Source of the DNA: Curtobacterium sp. Leaf261
GTDB lineage: Bacteria; Actinomycetota; Actinomycetes; Actinomycetales; Microbacteriaceae
Length of the DNA: 64,000 bases
Reading direction: 5' to 3'
Assembly: GCF_001422205.1 (NCBI RefSeq)
Contig: NZ_LMMJ01000008.1
Location: 114,915-178,914 of the forward strand
Shown in pieces: positions 8,804-17,790 of this stretch. The notes below the pieces were generated by a model, which saw only the letters and a program-made list of their open reading frames with translations, had not been told where the DNA came from and did no database searches. The translations under genes were made by a program, and so were the position numbers. Within the stretch, counting starts at the first letter, position 1, and every line of letters begins with the position of its first letter.

Positions 8804-10269
8804 GGAGCGAGGATACGTCGGCCCACCAGCAGGTTCGCCCAACGCCGCCACTCCGAGCGGGGTGTGCGGACCAGCGTCACGACGACGATGACGATGATCG
8901 CACCGAGGAGCCACCACCGGTACGCGTCGGTGTTCGGCCACATCTGACGCACGGTGATCGCGAGCCCGAGCGCCATCCACTCCCACCGGCCGGACAGCAC
9001 CACGAAGGGGATCATGAGCAGTGCGTACCAGGGGTAGCGCGGGGTGACGGCGAGGAAGGTCACGCCGATCATCAGCACCTGGGCGCTCCAGGGACGAGCG
9101 GGATCGGCGAGCCGCCACGCGAGCACGGCGGCCACGAGCACGACGACGCCGACGACCACCGTCGCAGCCGTCCCCGAGGTGACGAGCGACACGAGGGCGT
9201 ACCGGGAGCCGTCCTCATAGCCCTCCTCGGTGAGGTAGCCGGGCAGGTAGCCGAGCACCTCGGGCCCCGTCGAGACGACGTACGGCACGTACAGCACCGC
9301 GAACACGACGACGCCGACGAGCGCTGCGAGCCATCCGCGCGCACGCCCGAGCAACGCCGGGAACGCGATCGCGGGGATCAGCTTCGAGCTCGTCGCGGCC
9401 CCCAGGGCGATCCCGCCCCAGATCGGTCTGCCGTACGCCACGAGCACCGCCCCGGCCGTCGCCAGGGCGGCACCGATGACGTCGACGTGCGAGTTCGTCA
9501 CCGCCTCGGACAGCACGAGCGGGCACCACGCCCAGAGCGCCGCCCACCACGGGGAGCGCCCGGAGCGACGGAGGACGGCGAGCAGCCCGAGTGTGACGCC
9601 GAGCGAGACGACGAGCCCGGCGAGCTGCATCGGCCAGTACGTCGCGGTCACCGGCACGACGCTCCGGACCAGCGCGAACCAGAGCTCGGCCATCGGCGGG
9701 TAGATCGTCGGCACGTCCGGCCGGTTGATCGGGGTGCACAGCCGGTGGTTCGTGAGGGTGTCGCGCCCGGTCTGGATCCGGTCCCCGGGGCAGTAGGTCG
9801 GGCCGTCGAACTGCGGGACGACGTGCGCGGTCGGACTTCCGAACAGCCAGTCCGGGCGGATCCCGGCCAGGGCGTGGGCGCCGGGGGTGTGTGCGTACGG
9901 GGAGATGCCGTGGAGCTGCACGATGCCGTCCCAGGCGTACCGGGCGGAGTCCGAGCTCGTGTTCGGCTGCCCGACCATCGCCGCGAGCCCGAGGACGACG
10001 GCACCCGCGACGACCAGCCACGTGGCCTGTCGGCGGGGCACGAACCGGAGCGCGAGCACCGCCAGGACGAACACCACCCAAGCGATCAGGGTCCACGTGA
10101 CGAATGCATGTCGATGACCCGAACGGAGGTAGCCGAGATGCGTCACACCGAACGCGACGACCGCCGCGAGCACCAGCACGCCCACGGCGGCCACGATGGT
10201 CCACGTCCGGGAGCGATCACGGAGACCGGGTCCGGTGGCGCGACGGACGACGGCGGGCTGCGAGGGCAT
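8800..10269 (-). CDS. Polytopic membrane glycosyltransferase, GT87/DUF2029-like
   Basis: 489 residues with about 11-12 hydrophobic segments. The periplasmic loop after segment 3 reads MVGQPNTSSDSARYAWDGIVQLHGISPYAH. The D-x-x-R-Y-x-W-D-G pattern followed by GxSPY is characteristic of actinobacterial GT-C (GT87-like) enzymes using polyprenyl-phosphate mannose or arabinose. The centre reads YPPMAELWFALV and SEAVTNSHVDV. It probably acts in assembly of a cell-envelope glycan; acceptor unknown. A -10-like TAGCCT (10284-10279) stands nine bases before the ATG. Its stop overlaps moaA, although no functional link to molybdopterin is evident. Confidence 0.8.
   Translation of the reverse strand: MPSQPAVVRRATGPGLRDRSRTWTIVAAVGVLVLAAVVAFGVTHLGYLRSGHRHAFVTWTLIAWVVFVLAVLALRFVPRRQATWLVVAGAVVLGLAAMVGQPNTSSDSARYAWDGIVQLHGISPYAHTPGAHALAGIRPDWLFGSPTAHVVPQFDGPTYCPGDRIQTGRDTLTNHRLCTPINRPDVPTIYPPMAELWFALVRSVVPVTATYWPMQLAGLVVSLGVTLGLLAVLRRSGRSPWWAALWAWCPLVLSEAVTNSHVDVIGAALATAGAVLVAYGRPIWGGIALGAATSSKLIPAIAFPALLGRARGWLAALVGVVVFAVLYVPYVVSTGPEVLGYLPGYLTEEGYEDGSRYALVSLVTSGTAATVVVGVVVLVAAVLAWRLADPARPWSAQVLMIGVTFLAVTPRYPWYALLMIPFVVLSGRWEWMALGLAITVRQMWPNTDAYRWWLLGAIIVIVVVTLVRTPRSEWRRWANLLVGRRILAP
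8803..8815 (-). promoter_or_regulatory. -10 element placing transcription start at the moaA ATG
   Basis: On the minus strand TATCCT (8815-8810) is followed by six bases and the ATG at 8803. It lies inside the 3' end of the upstream gene and would allow moaAD to be expressed as a leaderless transcript independent of that gene. Confidence 0.5.
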
Positions 10270-10364
10270 GGTCCGTCGAGGCTACCGGGCGGCGTCGCGT
10301 CGTCCGGCGTCGATGCCATCACGATCGGTGTCCTCACGGCCCGGTGGCCGCTCGGCATGGTTCC

Positions 10365-11816
10365 ATGAACCTCGTGCACCGGCTCCTGAACGACGTCCGG
10401 CGAGGACTGGCCTCGCCGAACCGCAACGCGCGCTCGGCCGTGGTCCTCGGACGACTGCTCGGGCTCGCCTTCGTGGTCTGCTTCGGGACCGGTCTCTACA
10501 GCCACTTCCTGCAGGAGCCGCTGCCGTGGATGCACTTCCCGACACGCCCCACGCAGCTCTACCAGCTCACCCAGGGCCTGCACATCACGGCCGGCATCGC
10601 GATCATCCCGCTGCTCCTCGGCAAGCTCAACACCGTCATGCCGGCACTGGCGCAGGACCCGCCCGTCCGCGGCCTGCTGCACCTGCTCGAGCGGGCCTCC
10701 ATCGCGGTGTTCGTGTCCGCGGCGATCGTCCAGGTGATGACCGGTCTCGTGAACACCTACCAGTGGTACCCGTGGCCGTTCCCCTTCAAGCAGACGCACT
10801 ACGCCCTCTCGTACGTGCTCATCGGCTCGCTCGCCATCCACATCGGGGTGAAGCTGCGGATCATCGCGCGCTACTGGCGGAAGCGTGACTCCTACGACAC
10901 CGACGGTCGGTTCGTCGAGGACCGGACGGTCGGCAGCGAGCTCGTCGCCCCGGTCCTGGCCGACGATGCGCGTGCACCCCGCGGGCTCACCGGCCGCGTG
11001 ATGCGGTGGATGGACGGGGCCGCGGACGCGACCCAGGTCGAGACGCAGGCCGAGCGGGCGGACGCGGCGCGGGCCTCCCGGCTGGCGGACGACGAGCGTG
11101 CGTCCGCGCCCGACGTCACCGGCGAGGACTGGATCGCGGACGCGCCGGTCTCCGAGGGCGTCGAGCACCTCCCGGTCAGTGACCCCGCTCCCGACCCCGT
11201 GCGCGTCGGACGTCGCCAGCGACTGGCGCGACGCGGGTTCTTCGCGGGGATCGGAGCCGCGGTCGCCGGTGTCGTCGTGCTGACGGTCGGGCAGTCCAAC
11301 ACGCTCGGCGTGCCGTTCAACGTGTTCGGTCCCCGTCAGCGTGGGATCGGGCCGAACGACCTCCCGGTGAACCGGACCGCGAAGGCCGCCGGGGTCCTCG
11401 AGACCGCGATGGCCGATGACTGGGGCCTCACGATCGCGGGCAACGGGATCCGCAAGCGGTTCTCACGCGACGACCTCCGCGCGATGGGCCTGGTGGACGC
11501 CGACCTGCCGATCTCGTGCGTCGAGGGCTGGAGCCAGATGGGGTCCTGGCGTGGCGTTCGGATGCGCGACGTCGTCGGTCTCGTCGGAGCGCCGCCCGCG
11601 TCGCGGGTCCGGGTCACCAGCCTCGAGCAGCACGGCGGCTACCGGATCATGGACATGGGGCCCGAGTACACGTCCGACCCGACGACCCTCATCGCCCTCG
11701 AGCTGAACGGCTCGGACCTCGACATCGACCACGGGTACCCGGCGCGCATCATCGCGCCCGGGCGCCCCGGTGTGCTGCAGACCAAGTGGCTCGCGAGCAT
11801 CGAGGTGATCTCGTGA
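10365..11816 (+). CDS. Membrane cytochrome b-like domain fused to a sulfite-oxidase-type molybdopterin oxidoreductase
   Basis: 483 residues. Residues 25-180 form four to five membrane helices with histidines suited to haem b (LYSHFLQEP, TQGLHITAGIAIIP, KQTHYALSYVLIGSLAIHIGVK). A charged linker of about 100 residues follows, then a further hydrophobic segment preceded by RRGFFAGIGAAVAG. The rest is an oxidoreductase molybdopterin-binding domain with ISCVEGWSQMGSWRGVRMRDVV, where the Cys is the expected Mo ligand of sulfite oxidases, and DMGPEYTSDP. It likely passes electrons between an extracytoplasmic substrate and the quinone pool. The substrate is unknown. The start at 10365 (ATG) is uncertain; GTG 10374 is possible. 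Confidence 0.82.
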   Translation: MNLVHRLLNDVRRGLASPNRNARSAVVLGRLLGLAFVVCFGTGLYSHFLQEPLPWMHFPTRPTQLYQLTQGLHITAGIAIIPLLLGKLNTVMPALAQDPPVRGLLHLLERASIAVFVSAAIVQVMTGLVNTYQWYPWPFPFKQTHYALSYVLIGSLAIHIGVKLRIIARYWRKRDSYDTDGRFVEDRTVGSELVAPVLADDARAPRGLTGRVMRWMDGAADATQVETQAERADAARASRLADDERASAPDVTGEDWIADAPVSEGVEHLPVSDPAPDPVRVGRRQRLARRGFFAGIGAAVAGVVVLTVGQSNTLGVPFNVFGPRQRGIGPNDLPVNRTAKAAGVLETAMADDWGLTIAGNGIRKRFSRDDLRAMGLVDADLPISCVEGWSQMGSWRGVRMRDVVGLVGAPPASRVRVTSLEQHGGYRIMDMGPEYTSDPTTLIALELNGSDLDIDHGYPARIIAPGRPGVLQTKWLASIEVIS

Positions 11817-12292
11817 CCGCCGCGGAGTCGCCGTCGGCCGTCGACCGTCGGGTCCGGGTCGCCCGCATCGTCCTCGTCTGGCTCGGCGTGCTCGTCCTGG
11901 CGTTCGGCGCGTACACGATGGTGACGACGCTCAAGCCGAACCGGATCTGGGGACTCGCGACCTGGCTCCTCGGAGCGGTGGTCCTGCACGACGCGATCCT
12001 GTCGCCGTTCATCGTGCTGGTCGGCATCACGCTCCGGCGGACCGGCCGAACCGTGCGGACCTGGATGCTCGTCGTCGTGCAGGCGGCGATCGTCCTCGGT
12101 GCCGTCCTCGCGGTGACCGTGCTCCCCGAGATCGCGGCGAAGCACCACGGCGTCAAGAACCCGACGGTGCTGCCGTTCGACTACACGTTGCGCTTCCTGG
12201 TGGTCGAGGCGGTGCTCGCCGCGGTCGTCGTCGCCGTGCTGGTCGTCGGCCGCGTCGTGCGACGCCGAGGCTCCGGGGCCCGACCGAGCTGA
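11813..12292 (+). CDS. Small integral membrane protein partner of the Mo oxidoreductase
   Basis: 159 residues from GTG at 11813, overlapping the upstream stop (GTGA). Four predicted membrane helices, with the first loop TTLKPNRIWGLATWLLGAVVLHDAILSPFIV. I do not recognise a named family. It is tightly coupled to the molybdopterin enzyme, so it is likely an anchoring or quinone-reactive subunit. The single His in VVLHDAIL could be a haem or quinone contact. That role is inference. Confidence 0.7.
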   Translation: MTAAESPSAVDRRVRVARIVLVWLGVLVLAFGAYTMVTTLKPNRIWGLATWLLGAVVLHDAILSPFIVLVGITLRRTGRTVRTWMLVVVQAAIVLGAVLAVTVLPEIAAKHHGVKNPTVLPFDYTLRFLVVEAVLAAVVVAVLVVGRVVRRRGSGARPS

Positions 12293-12371
12293 CCGCCGAG
12301 CGGGCTGACCGCCGACCGGGCTGACCCCGCCCGGTGCCCGACCGCGCTGGCCCCGGCCGGTTCCGCACCCG

Positions 12372-12426
12372 GACGACACGAGGACCCCCGCCGTCCCCGA
12401 AGGGTGGCGGAGGTCCTCGTGTCGTC
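12372..12426. terminator. Bidirectional hairpin terminator between convergent genes
   Basis: An inverted repeat with about 20-base arms (outer part GACGACACGAGGACC and its complement) and a small central loop. It lies between the membrane-protein stop (12292) and the GH25 gene stop (12433). It serves both strands; no long T-run. Confidence 0.75.
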
Positions 12427-12432
12427 GTCCTG

Positions 12433-14223
12433 CTACCGGTTGCTCGTCCCGGTGCTCCAGATGGCGACGGCCCCGCGGTAGAGCACCATGTTCCCGTCGT
12501 TCTGCACCACCAGTCGGTTCGCGGCGGAACGGCTCGTCCCGGTCGACCAGATCGCGGTGTTCGACGCGTTGTACAGCACGACGTTCCCGTCGGTCTGCAG
12601 GTCGATGCGAGCTCCGGAGCCCGTTCGCGACGTCCCGGTGGACCAGATCGCCCGGTCACCGCTGTAGAGGACGAAGTTGCCGTCGGACTGCAGCACCACG
12701 CGCTTCGCGCCGTTCGGCGAGTGCAGGTACTGGCCCGCGATGAACTTCGTGCCCGGGACCGCGGAGTCGGCACCCGGCGCGCCACTGTGCCACTTCACCG
12801 AGGAGTCGGCCGTGATCGCGAGATCGCCGTCGTCCTGGATGCTGACCTTGGTCGCACCGCTCCGACTGGTCCCGCTCGACCACAGCGCGCGGCCGGACGC
12901 GTTGTAGAGGACGAAGTTGCCGTCCGCCTGCATGACGACCGTCGAGCCCGGGTTCCGGCTGGTGCCGGTGGACCACAGCGCACGCCCGTTGCCGTAGACC
13001 ACGAGGTTGCCGTCGGCCTGCATGTTCATCGTGTACTGCTTGTTCGACGATGCGAGCTGCTGCCCGCCGTAGAACGTGCCGACCGCGGAGAGCGATGTCG
13101 TGGCGTTCGGCAGCACGGGTGGGGTCGCGGGTGGCGCGGGGGTGACCGTGGCCGACTCCGCGTTGCCGGTCCTCGCGAGCTGGCTCAGACCGTTCGCGGT
13201 CCCGTTGAACGTGTCGAGGTCGACGTTCCCCCCGATGCCGGGGACGCTCCCGCTGGAGCTGTACTGCCACAGCGCGTACTTCGACCACGCGGCGGGCAGC
13301 GTGCCGGCGCCCGAGGACAGCGCGGCGGGGTACCGCGCGATGAACAACGGGTTCGACCCGAAGGCCGCGTTGTTCCCGGTGCAGGTCCGCCACCAGTCGG
13401 TCGTGGTGTAGATCGCCGGCCAGATGCCGGTCCGGGCCTTCATGGTGTTCGAGAAGTCACTGATCCACTGCACCATCGCACCCTGCGACAGGCCGTAGCA
13501 GGTGTTCGTGCCGTCCGAGCCGGAGTACGGGTTGTACTCGATGTCGAGCAGCGGGGGGAGCGTCTGGCCGTCTCCCGACCAGCCGCCACCGTTGTTCATG
13601 AAGAAGTTCGCCTGCGTCGCCCCGCTCGACTTGTTCGGGACCGCGAAGTGGTAGGCGCCACGGATCATGCCGACCTTGTACGAGCCCTGGTACTGCTGGC
13701 TGAACTGCGAGCTCGTGTACGTCGTCGACTCGGAGGCCTTGATGTACGCGAACTTCGTCCCGGAGTTCGCGACCGACTGCCAGTTGACACCCGTCTGCCA
13801 GGCGCTGATGTCGATGCCCGGGATCCCGGGGACGGAGCCCTGCGCGACGGCTGCGCGGAGGAGTGGCCGCGTGACGGTCGCCGCCTCCTTCGGGATCGTC
13901 GATCCCATCTCGTGGTTGCCGGCGGCGTTCTGCTCGGCGAGCGTCGGGTCCGTCGTGGTGTCCTCCGTCGACGCGGATGGCGTCGACGCGGATGGCGCCG
14001 TGGTCGGAGCTGCACTCGGTGACGCGGTCGTGCTGGACGACGGCGTAGCGCTCGGCGACGCGGTCGCGGAGGTGCTCGGCGTCGCCGTGGGGGTCGGTGA
14101 GGCCGCGGTCGCGACCTCTGGAGCGGAGAGGGTGACGGCGTTGGCCGGCCCGACGGTCAGCGCGATGGTCGCGCAGATGGTCGTCGCGACAGCGGCGAGG
14201 CCCACCTTGGTTCTGGGTTGCAC
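12433..14223 (-). CDS. Secreted GH25 lysozyme with C-terminal bulb-type lectin repeats
   Basis: 596 residues from GTG 14223, with AGGGAG upstream. The signal peptide is about residues 1-30 (cleavage near GPANA). A Ser/Thr/Pro/Ala-rich linker (about 35-90) follows, then a GH25 muramidase domain (about 130-345) with GIDISAWQTGVNWQ and LLDIEYNPYSG; the D-x-E pair is the catalytic signature. Residues 375-596 form two bulb-type lectin modules carrying six QxDGNxVxY-like repeats, for example MQADGNLVVY, LQSDGNFVLY and VQNDGNMVLY. One repeat (IQDDGDLAIT) is degenerate. It would cleave peptidoglycan outside the cell while binding a glycan, possibly a mannose-containing one. Roles in cell-wall turnover or antagonism are both plausible. 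Confidence 0.9.
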   Translation of the reverse strand: MQPRTKVGLAAVATTICATIALTVGPANAVTLSAPEVATAASPTPTATPSTSATASPSATPSSSTTASPSAAPTTAPSASTPSASTEDTTTDPTLAEQNAAGNHEMGSTIPKEAATVTRPLLRAAVAQGSVPGIPGIDISAWQTGVNWQSVANSGTKFAYIKASESTTYTSSQFSQQYQGSYKVGMIRGAYHFAVPNKSSGATQANFFMNNGGGWSGDGQTLPPLLDIEYNPYSGSDGTNTCYGLSQGAMVQWISDFSNTMKARTGIWPAIYTTTDWWRTCTGNNAAFGSNPLFIARYPAALSSGAGTLPAAWSKYALWQYSSSGSVPGIGGNVDLDTFNGTANGLSQLARTGNAESATVTPAPPATPPVLPNATTSLSAVGTFYGGQQLASSNKQYTMNMQADGNLVVYGNGRALWSTGTSRNPGSTVVMQADGNFVLYNASGRALWSSGTSRSGATKVSIQDDGDLAITADSSVKWHSGAPGADSAVPGTKFIAGQYLHSPNGAKRVVLQSDGNFVLYSGDRAIWSTGTSRTGSGARIDLQTDGNVVLYNASNTAIWSTGTSRSAANRLVVQNDGNMVLYRGAVAIWSTGTSNR

Positions 14224-14500
14224 GAAGAGACTCCCTGATCGAGGGCGACAGTCCCCTGTTACCGGCGCCCACTCGAGAGTAAGCGAGGAGTTGTCGAGCG
14301 CAGTACCCCCAACCGGGTGTGTTCGCGGTCCCTGTGCACGATGCGATCCAGGCGGCGATCAGGCCCCGTCAACGGGACACTCCGGCGAGATCCAGGCCGT
14401 TCCCGGGGCAGATCCACCAACCCCATCGGCATCACCAACATCACCAGCACCACGAACTCGATCGAGTCCGGCGGCTGCGCCGGAAGCCGTCGGACCTCGG
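14224..14500. other. Gene-free upstream region of the GH25 gene
   Basis: 277 bases between the methyltransferase stop and the GH25 start. On the minus strand a TTGACG hexamer is present about 150 bases upstream of the GTG, but no convincing -10 is spaced from it. No hairpin or conserved riboswitch core can be recognised with confidence. Confidence 0.4.
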
Positions 14501-15169
14501 TCAGGCGATGAGCTCGGTGAACGCCCTGCCGCCGGAGACCCACGACGCCCGGGCCACGAGCCCTGCGGACGCGGCGTGCCGGAGGAGCGTGAGCCGTCCG
14601 ACCTCGGCCCAGGGGAACGTCCCGCTCGCCCGGCCGTCCGCCCCGATGATCGTGGCGTCGAAGACCCGATCGACGTCGTCGTCCGGGTTCGTCTCGACCA
14701 CGACGCGGCCCTGGGTCCTGACGATGTCCCGGCACCGGCGGAGGAGTCCTTCGGGATCCCCACCGATCCCGATGTTGCCGTCGATCACGAGTGCGGTGTC
14801 CCAGTGTCCCTCGTCCGGGACCGGGTCGAACACGGAGCCACGGACGGCGTTCCCGCCACCGCGGTTCGCGATCGAGACAGCCACCGGTGAGACGTCGATG
14901 CCGAGTGCCGGGACACCGATGTCGGCTGCGGCGAGCAGCATCCGACCCGGACCGCACCCGATGTCGATGACCGGGCCGTCGACGCCGGCGAACAGGGACC
15001 GGTCGACGTGGTCGGCCGGTGCGGACCAGCGGCCGACGTCGAAGGTCACGACGGTGTCGGGGCGGTCGGGGTCGGTGAGTCGGATGTGTCCGTCGGTGCG
15101 GAGGGCCTCGGCGTACGGTTCGTCGCCGCCGGCTCCGAAGGCCGAGCGGGCGGGCTGGACGTCGGTCAT
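14501..15169 (-). CDS. Class I SAM-dependent methyltransferase
   Basis: 222 residues, with GGAGGTG six bases before the ATG. The SAM site is VIDIGCGPGRMLLAAADIGVPALGIDVSPVAV (motif I and its following acidic strand). Later features are WDTALVIDGNIGIGGDPEGLLRRCRDIVRTQGRVVVE and the C-terminal FTELIA. Its ATG overlaps the stop of the DUF2064 gene (ATGA), so it is the third gene of a GT2-DUF2064-methyltransferase operon. The substrate is unknown and is probably the product of the two glycosyltransferase-like partners. Confidence 0.85.
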   Translation of the reverse strand: MTDVQPARSAFGAGGDEPYAEALRTDGHIRLTDPDRPDTVVTFDVGRWSAPADHVDRSLFAGVDGPVIDIGCGPGRMLLAAADIGVPALGIDVSPVAVSIANRGGGNAVRGSVFDPVPDEGHWDTALVIDGNIGIGGDPEGLLRRCRDIVRTQGRVVVETNPDDDVDRVFDATIIGADGRASGTFPWAEVGRLTLLRHAASAGLVARASWVSGGRAFTELIA

Positions 15170-15807
15170 CGGAGCACCTCCGTGGTGGTGGCGGTCTCGA
15201 GCGCCAGTGCGAAGCGGGAGCCGGGGACGAGATCTGCGACGGTCACGGCGTCGTCGATCGTGTCGACGTCGAGGAGCTCGTCGAGGACGCCGACCCGGAG
15301 TCCGGCCGCGCGGAGTCGCTCGAGCTGCCGAGCGCCGGTGTCGTCCCGCGACATCGGCACGCCGCGGACCAGGTCGCCGTCGGGCTCGCGGAGCCAGAGG
15401 CCCCAGAACCCGCCGTCGGACGCCGGCCCGAACCAGGCGTCCCGACCGGGATCGCCGGCACCGTCGGACCCGAACACCGGTGCCACGTGCGACGCGGTGA
15501 GCTGCGGGGTGTCCATGCCGACGAGGAGCGTGGGCTCGTCGACCGCGTCGAACAACGCCGCGATCCGCTCGTCGAGGTCGCCGGACACCTGCGGCATGAT
15601 CTCGAAGGACTCGGTGCCGGCCGGGGCGTTCGTGCCGTCGAACAGCAGGATCCGTCGCGTCGCAGGCATCTGCAGCACGGCGTCGATGGTGTGCGCGAGG
15701 CTCGCGGCGGCGACGTCCGCGGCCGCGTCGAAGCCGATCGCGGGCGCGAGCCGGGTCTTGACCTTGCCGGGCACGCACTCCTTCGCGATGAGGGCGACGG
15801 CCGTCAC
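15166..15807 (-). CDS. DUF2064 / TIGR04282-family nucleotide-sugar-transferase-like protein
   Basis: 213 residues from GTG 15807, which overlaps the GT2 stop. It has the GT-A-like start ALIAKECVPGKVKTRLAP, where K-x-K-T-R-L is the family hallmark (similar to MobA/CofC-type nucleotidyltransferases). Other features are LLVGMDTPQLTASH and WFGPASDGGFWGLWL. Family members are named after an arsenosugar context, but most occur without arsenic genes, as here. It probably transfers or activates a sugar or related small group; the exact reaction is undetermined. Confidence 0.82.
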   Translation of the reverse strand: MTAVALIAKECVPGKVKTRLAPAIGFDAAADVAAASLAHTIDAVLQMPATRRILLFDGTNAPAGTESFEIMPQVSGDLDERIAALFDAVDEPTLLVGMDTPQLTASHVAPVFGSDGAGDPGRDAWFGPASDGGFWGLWLREPDGDLVRGVPMSRDDTGARQLERLRAAGLRVGVLDELLDVDTIDDAVTVADLVPGSRFALALETATTTEVLR

Positions 15808-16601
15808 GAGCGGACCCCGGCAGCGCGGGTCGGGTCCGACGCGGGGTCGGCGGGACGCTCGGGAGGCGCGGCAGCGGTCACGGGACCGGTCGCGTCCGCG
15901 ACGGGGCCGGGTGCGACCACGCGGCCGCGGGCCTCGTTGCGGTAGCGGCGCAGCAGCCGCGACATGTCCTTGACGGCGTTCACGGTGCCGCGGAGCGTGC
16001 CGGTCACCTTGCTGTCGCCGATGCGCTGGGCGTACCCGATGTCGGACTCGTCCACGCTCCAGCCTGCCCGGTGTGCCGCGAGCACCATCTCGAGCGGGTA
16101 CCCGCTCCGGCGGTCCTGCAGGTCGAGGGCGACGAGCGCGTCACGGTGCATCGCGCGCATCGGGCCGAGATCGTGCAGTCGGTAGCCGGTCGCGCGGCGC
16201 ATGAGGAACGCGAGCACGATGTTCGCGAAGTGCGCGTGCGGTGCCCAGGCGCCCGCCCCGGTCGGGCGGCGACGTCCGAGCGCGAGGTCCACGCGTCCGG
16301 AGGACACCCGGTCGACGAGCATCGTGAGTTCGAGCGGGTCCATGGACGCATCCGCGTCGCAGAACGCCACGATGTCGGCCGTGGCGGCGGCGACCCCGGC
16401 CGCGCACGCGGACCCGAAGCCCTTCCGCGGTTCCGTGACGACCATCGCACCGTGCGCCCGGGCGACGTCGGCCGAACCGTCGGTCGAGCCGTTGTCGACG
16501 ACGATCGCGCGGTAGCCGGACGGCAGGCGGGAGAGCACCCGGGGGAGTGCCTCGGCCTCGTCGAGACACGGCAGGATCACGTCGACGTTCATGCTGGTCA
16601 T
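15804..16601 (-). CDS. Family 2 glycosyltransferase
   Basis: 265 residues; ATG at 16601 is preceded by GAGGAGCG. It has a GT-A fold with DVILPCLDEAEALPRVL, VVDNGSTDGSADVARAHGA and the metal-binding FCDADASMDP. Later DLGPMRAMHRDAL and YPLEMVLAAHRAGW resemble polyprenyl-phosphate sugar transferases and DPM1-like enzymes, but there is no membrane segment. The C-terminal 35 residues are Pro/Ala-rich and disordered. It begins a three-gene overlapping operon with the DUF2064 protein and methyltransferase. Confidence 0.88.
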   Translation of the reverse strand: MTSMNVDVILPCLDEAEALPRVLSRLPSGYRAIVVDNGSTDGSADVARAHGAMVVTEPRKGFGSACAAGVAAATADIVAFCDADASMDPLELTMLVDRVSSGRVDLALGRRRPTGAGAWAPHAHFANIVLAFLMRRATGYRLHDLGPMRAMHRDALVALDLQDRRSGYPLEMVLAAHRAGWSVDESDIGYAQRIGDSKVTGTLRGTVNAVKDMSRLLRRYRNEARGRVVAPGPVADATGPVTAAAPPERPADPASDPTRAAGVRS

Positions 16602-16698
16602 TCGGAACGCTCCTCGTGATCGGTGGCTCGGCACGCGGGCGATGGTGCCCGGAATGTCTGATGCAGCATGCTACGGGGCGGACCCTGGCAACTGCTCG

Positions 16699-17790
16699 TC
16701 ACCGTTCGACGACGGCGGCGCGGAGGGGGGCGTCGCGGAACTCCCGCATGCCGTCCTGGAACCCGACCGCGGCACGCCACCCGAGCGCGTCGGCGATCCG
16801 CGCGCTCGATGCCGTGACGTGACGGACGTCGCCGAGGCGGAACTCCCCGGTGACGACCGGCTGTGGCCCGTCGGGTCCGGCGATCGCGGCGGCCATCTCG
16901 CCGATGGTGTGGACCGCTCCCGAGCCGACGTTGTAGGCCGCGAAGCTGTCCGGGTCGACACGACCGGTCGCCTCGACGGCGGCGAGGTTCGCGTCCGCGA
17001 CGTCGGCGACGTGCACGAAGTCCCGCCGCTGGCCGCCGTCCTCGAACACGCGCGGCGACTCGCCCCGCGCGATCGCGGAGCGGAAGAGCGACGCGACACC
17101 GGCGTAGGGGGTGTTCGCAGGCATGCCCGGGCCGTAGACGTTGTGGTACCGGAGCGCGATCGCACGGCCACCGGTGGCACGCGCCCACGAGGACGCCAGG
17201 TGCTCCTGGGCCGCCTTCGTCTGGGCGTAGACGTTCCGCGGGTCGAGGGCGAACGCCTCGTCGATGAGCTCCGGCCGCAGTGGCTCGCCGTCGGGGCCGA
17301 TCGGGTCGAATCGTCCGGCCTCGAGGTCCTCGCGGCGGCGTGCCGGTGGCCTCGTCGGGTCATCGCTCGACGTCCGGTACGCACCCTCGCCGTAGACCAC
17401 CATCGAGCTCGCGACGACGAACCGGTCGACGCCGGCGCGGTCCATCGCCGCGAGGACGGTCGCGGTGCCGAGGTCGTTGCTCGAGACGTAGTCCGGCGCG
17501 TCCTGGAAGTCGACGCCGAGGCCGACCTTGGCGGCCTGGTGGCAGACGACGTCGATGCCGCGGAGCGCTCCGTCGAGGGCATCGCCATCGCGGACGTCGG
17601 CGCGCACGACCTCGACCCCGAGGGCGTCGAGGGCCTCCACCGCGATGGTCGGGTCGCCGTGGACATCGGGGCGGAACGAGTCGAGGACCCGGACGGCGTA
17701 CCCGCCGGCGACGGCACGACGGACGATCTCGGAGCCGATGAACCCGGCGCCGCCCGTCACGAGGAGGCCCGTCCTGCCCTCGGCGCTCAC
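16699..17790 (-). CDS. NAD-dependent epimerase/dehydratase (extended SDR)
   Basis: 363 residues from GTG 17790 overlapping the mtnP stop (GTGA). It has the N-terminal Rossmann motif LLVTGGAGFIGSEIVRRAV. The catalytic SSMVVYG (Ser/Thr region) and YAQTK (Y-x-x-x-K) are present, as is RYHNVYGPGMP. It resembles UDP-glucose 4-epimerase or dTDP-sugar epimerase-type enzymes acting on nucleotide sugars. Coupling to an MTA phosphorylase and lying just upstream of the GT2 operon suggest a sugar-modified small molecule or glycolipid pathway. That assignment is inference. Confidence 0.87.
   Translation of the reverse strand: MSAEGRTGLLVTGGAGFIGSEIVRRAVAGGYAVRVLDSFRPDVHGDPTIAVEALDALGVEVVRADVRDGDALDGALRGIDVVCHQAAKVGLGVDFQDAPDYVSSNDLGTATVLAAMDRAGVDRFVVASSMVVYGEGAYRTSSDDPTRPPARRREDLEAGRFDPIGPDGEPLRPELIDEAFALDPRNVYAQTKAAQEHLASSWARATGGRAIALRYHNVYGPGMPANTPYAGVASLFRSAIARGESPRVFEDGGQRRDFVHVADVADANLAAVEATGRVDPDSFAAYNVGSGAVHTIGEMAAAIAGPDGPQPVVTGEFRLGDVRHVTASSARIADALGWRAAVGFQDGMREFRDAPLRAAVVER

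Noticed and set aside
14224..14420. Possible c-di-AMP (ydaO) riboswitch in front of the GH25 gene, suggested by CCGGTAACAGGGGAC
   Set aside because: Only one short resemblance; the conserved partner segments and pairing could not be found by eye, so no feature is claimed.
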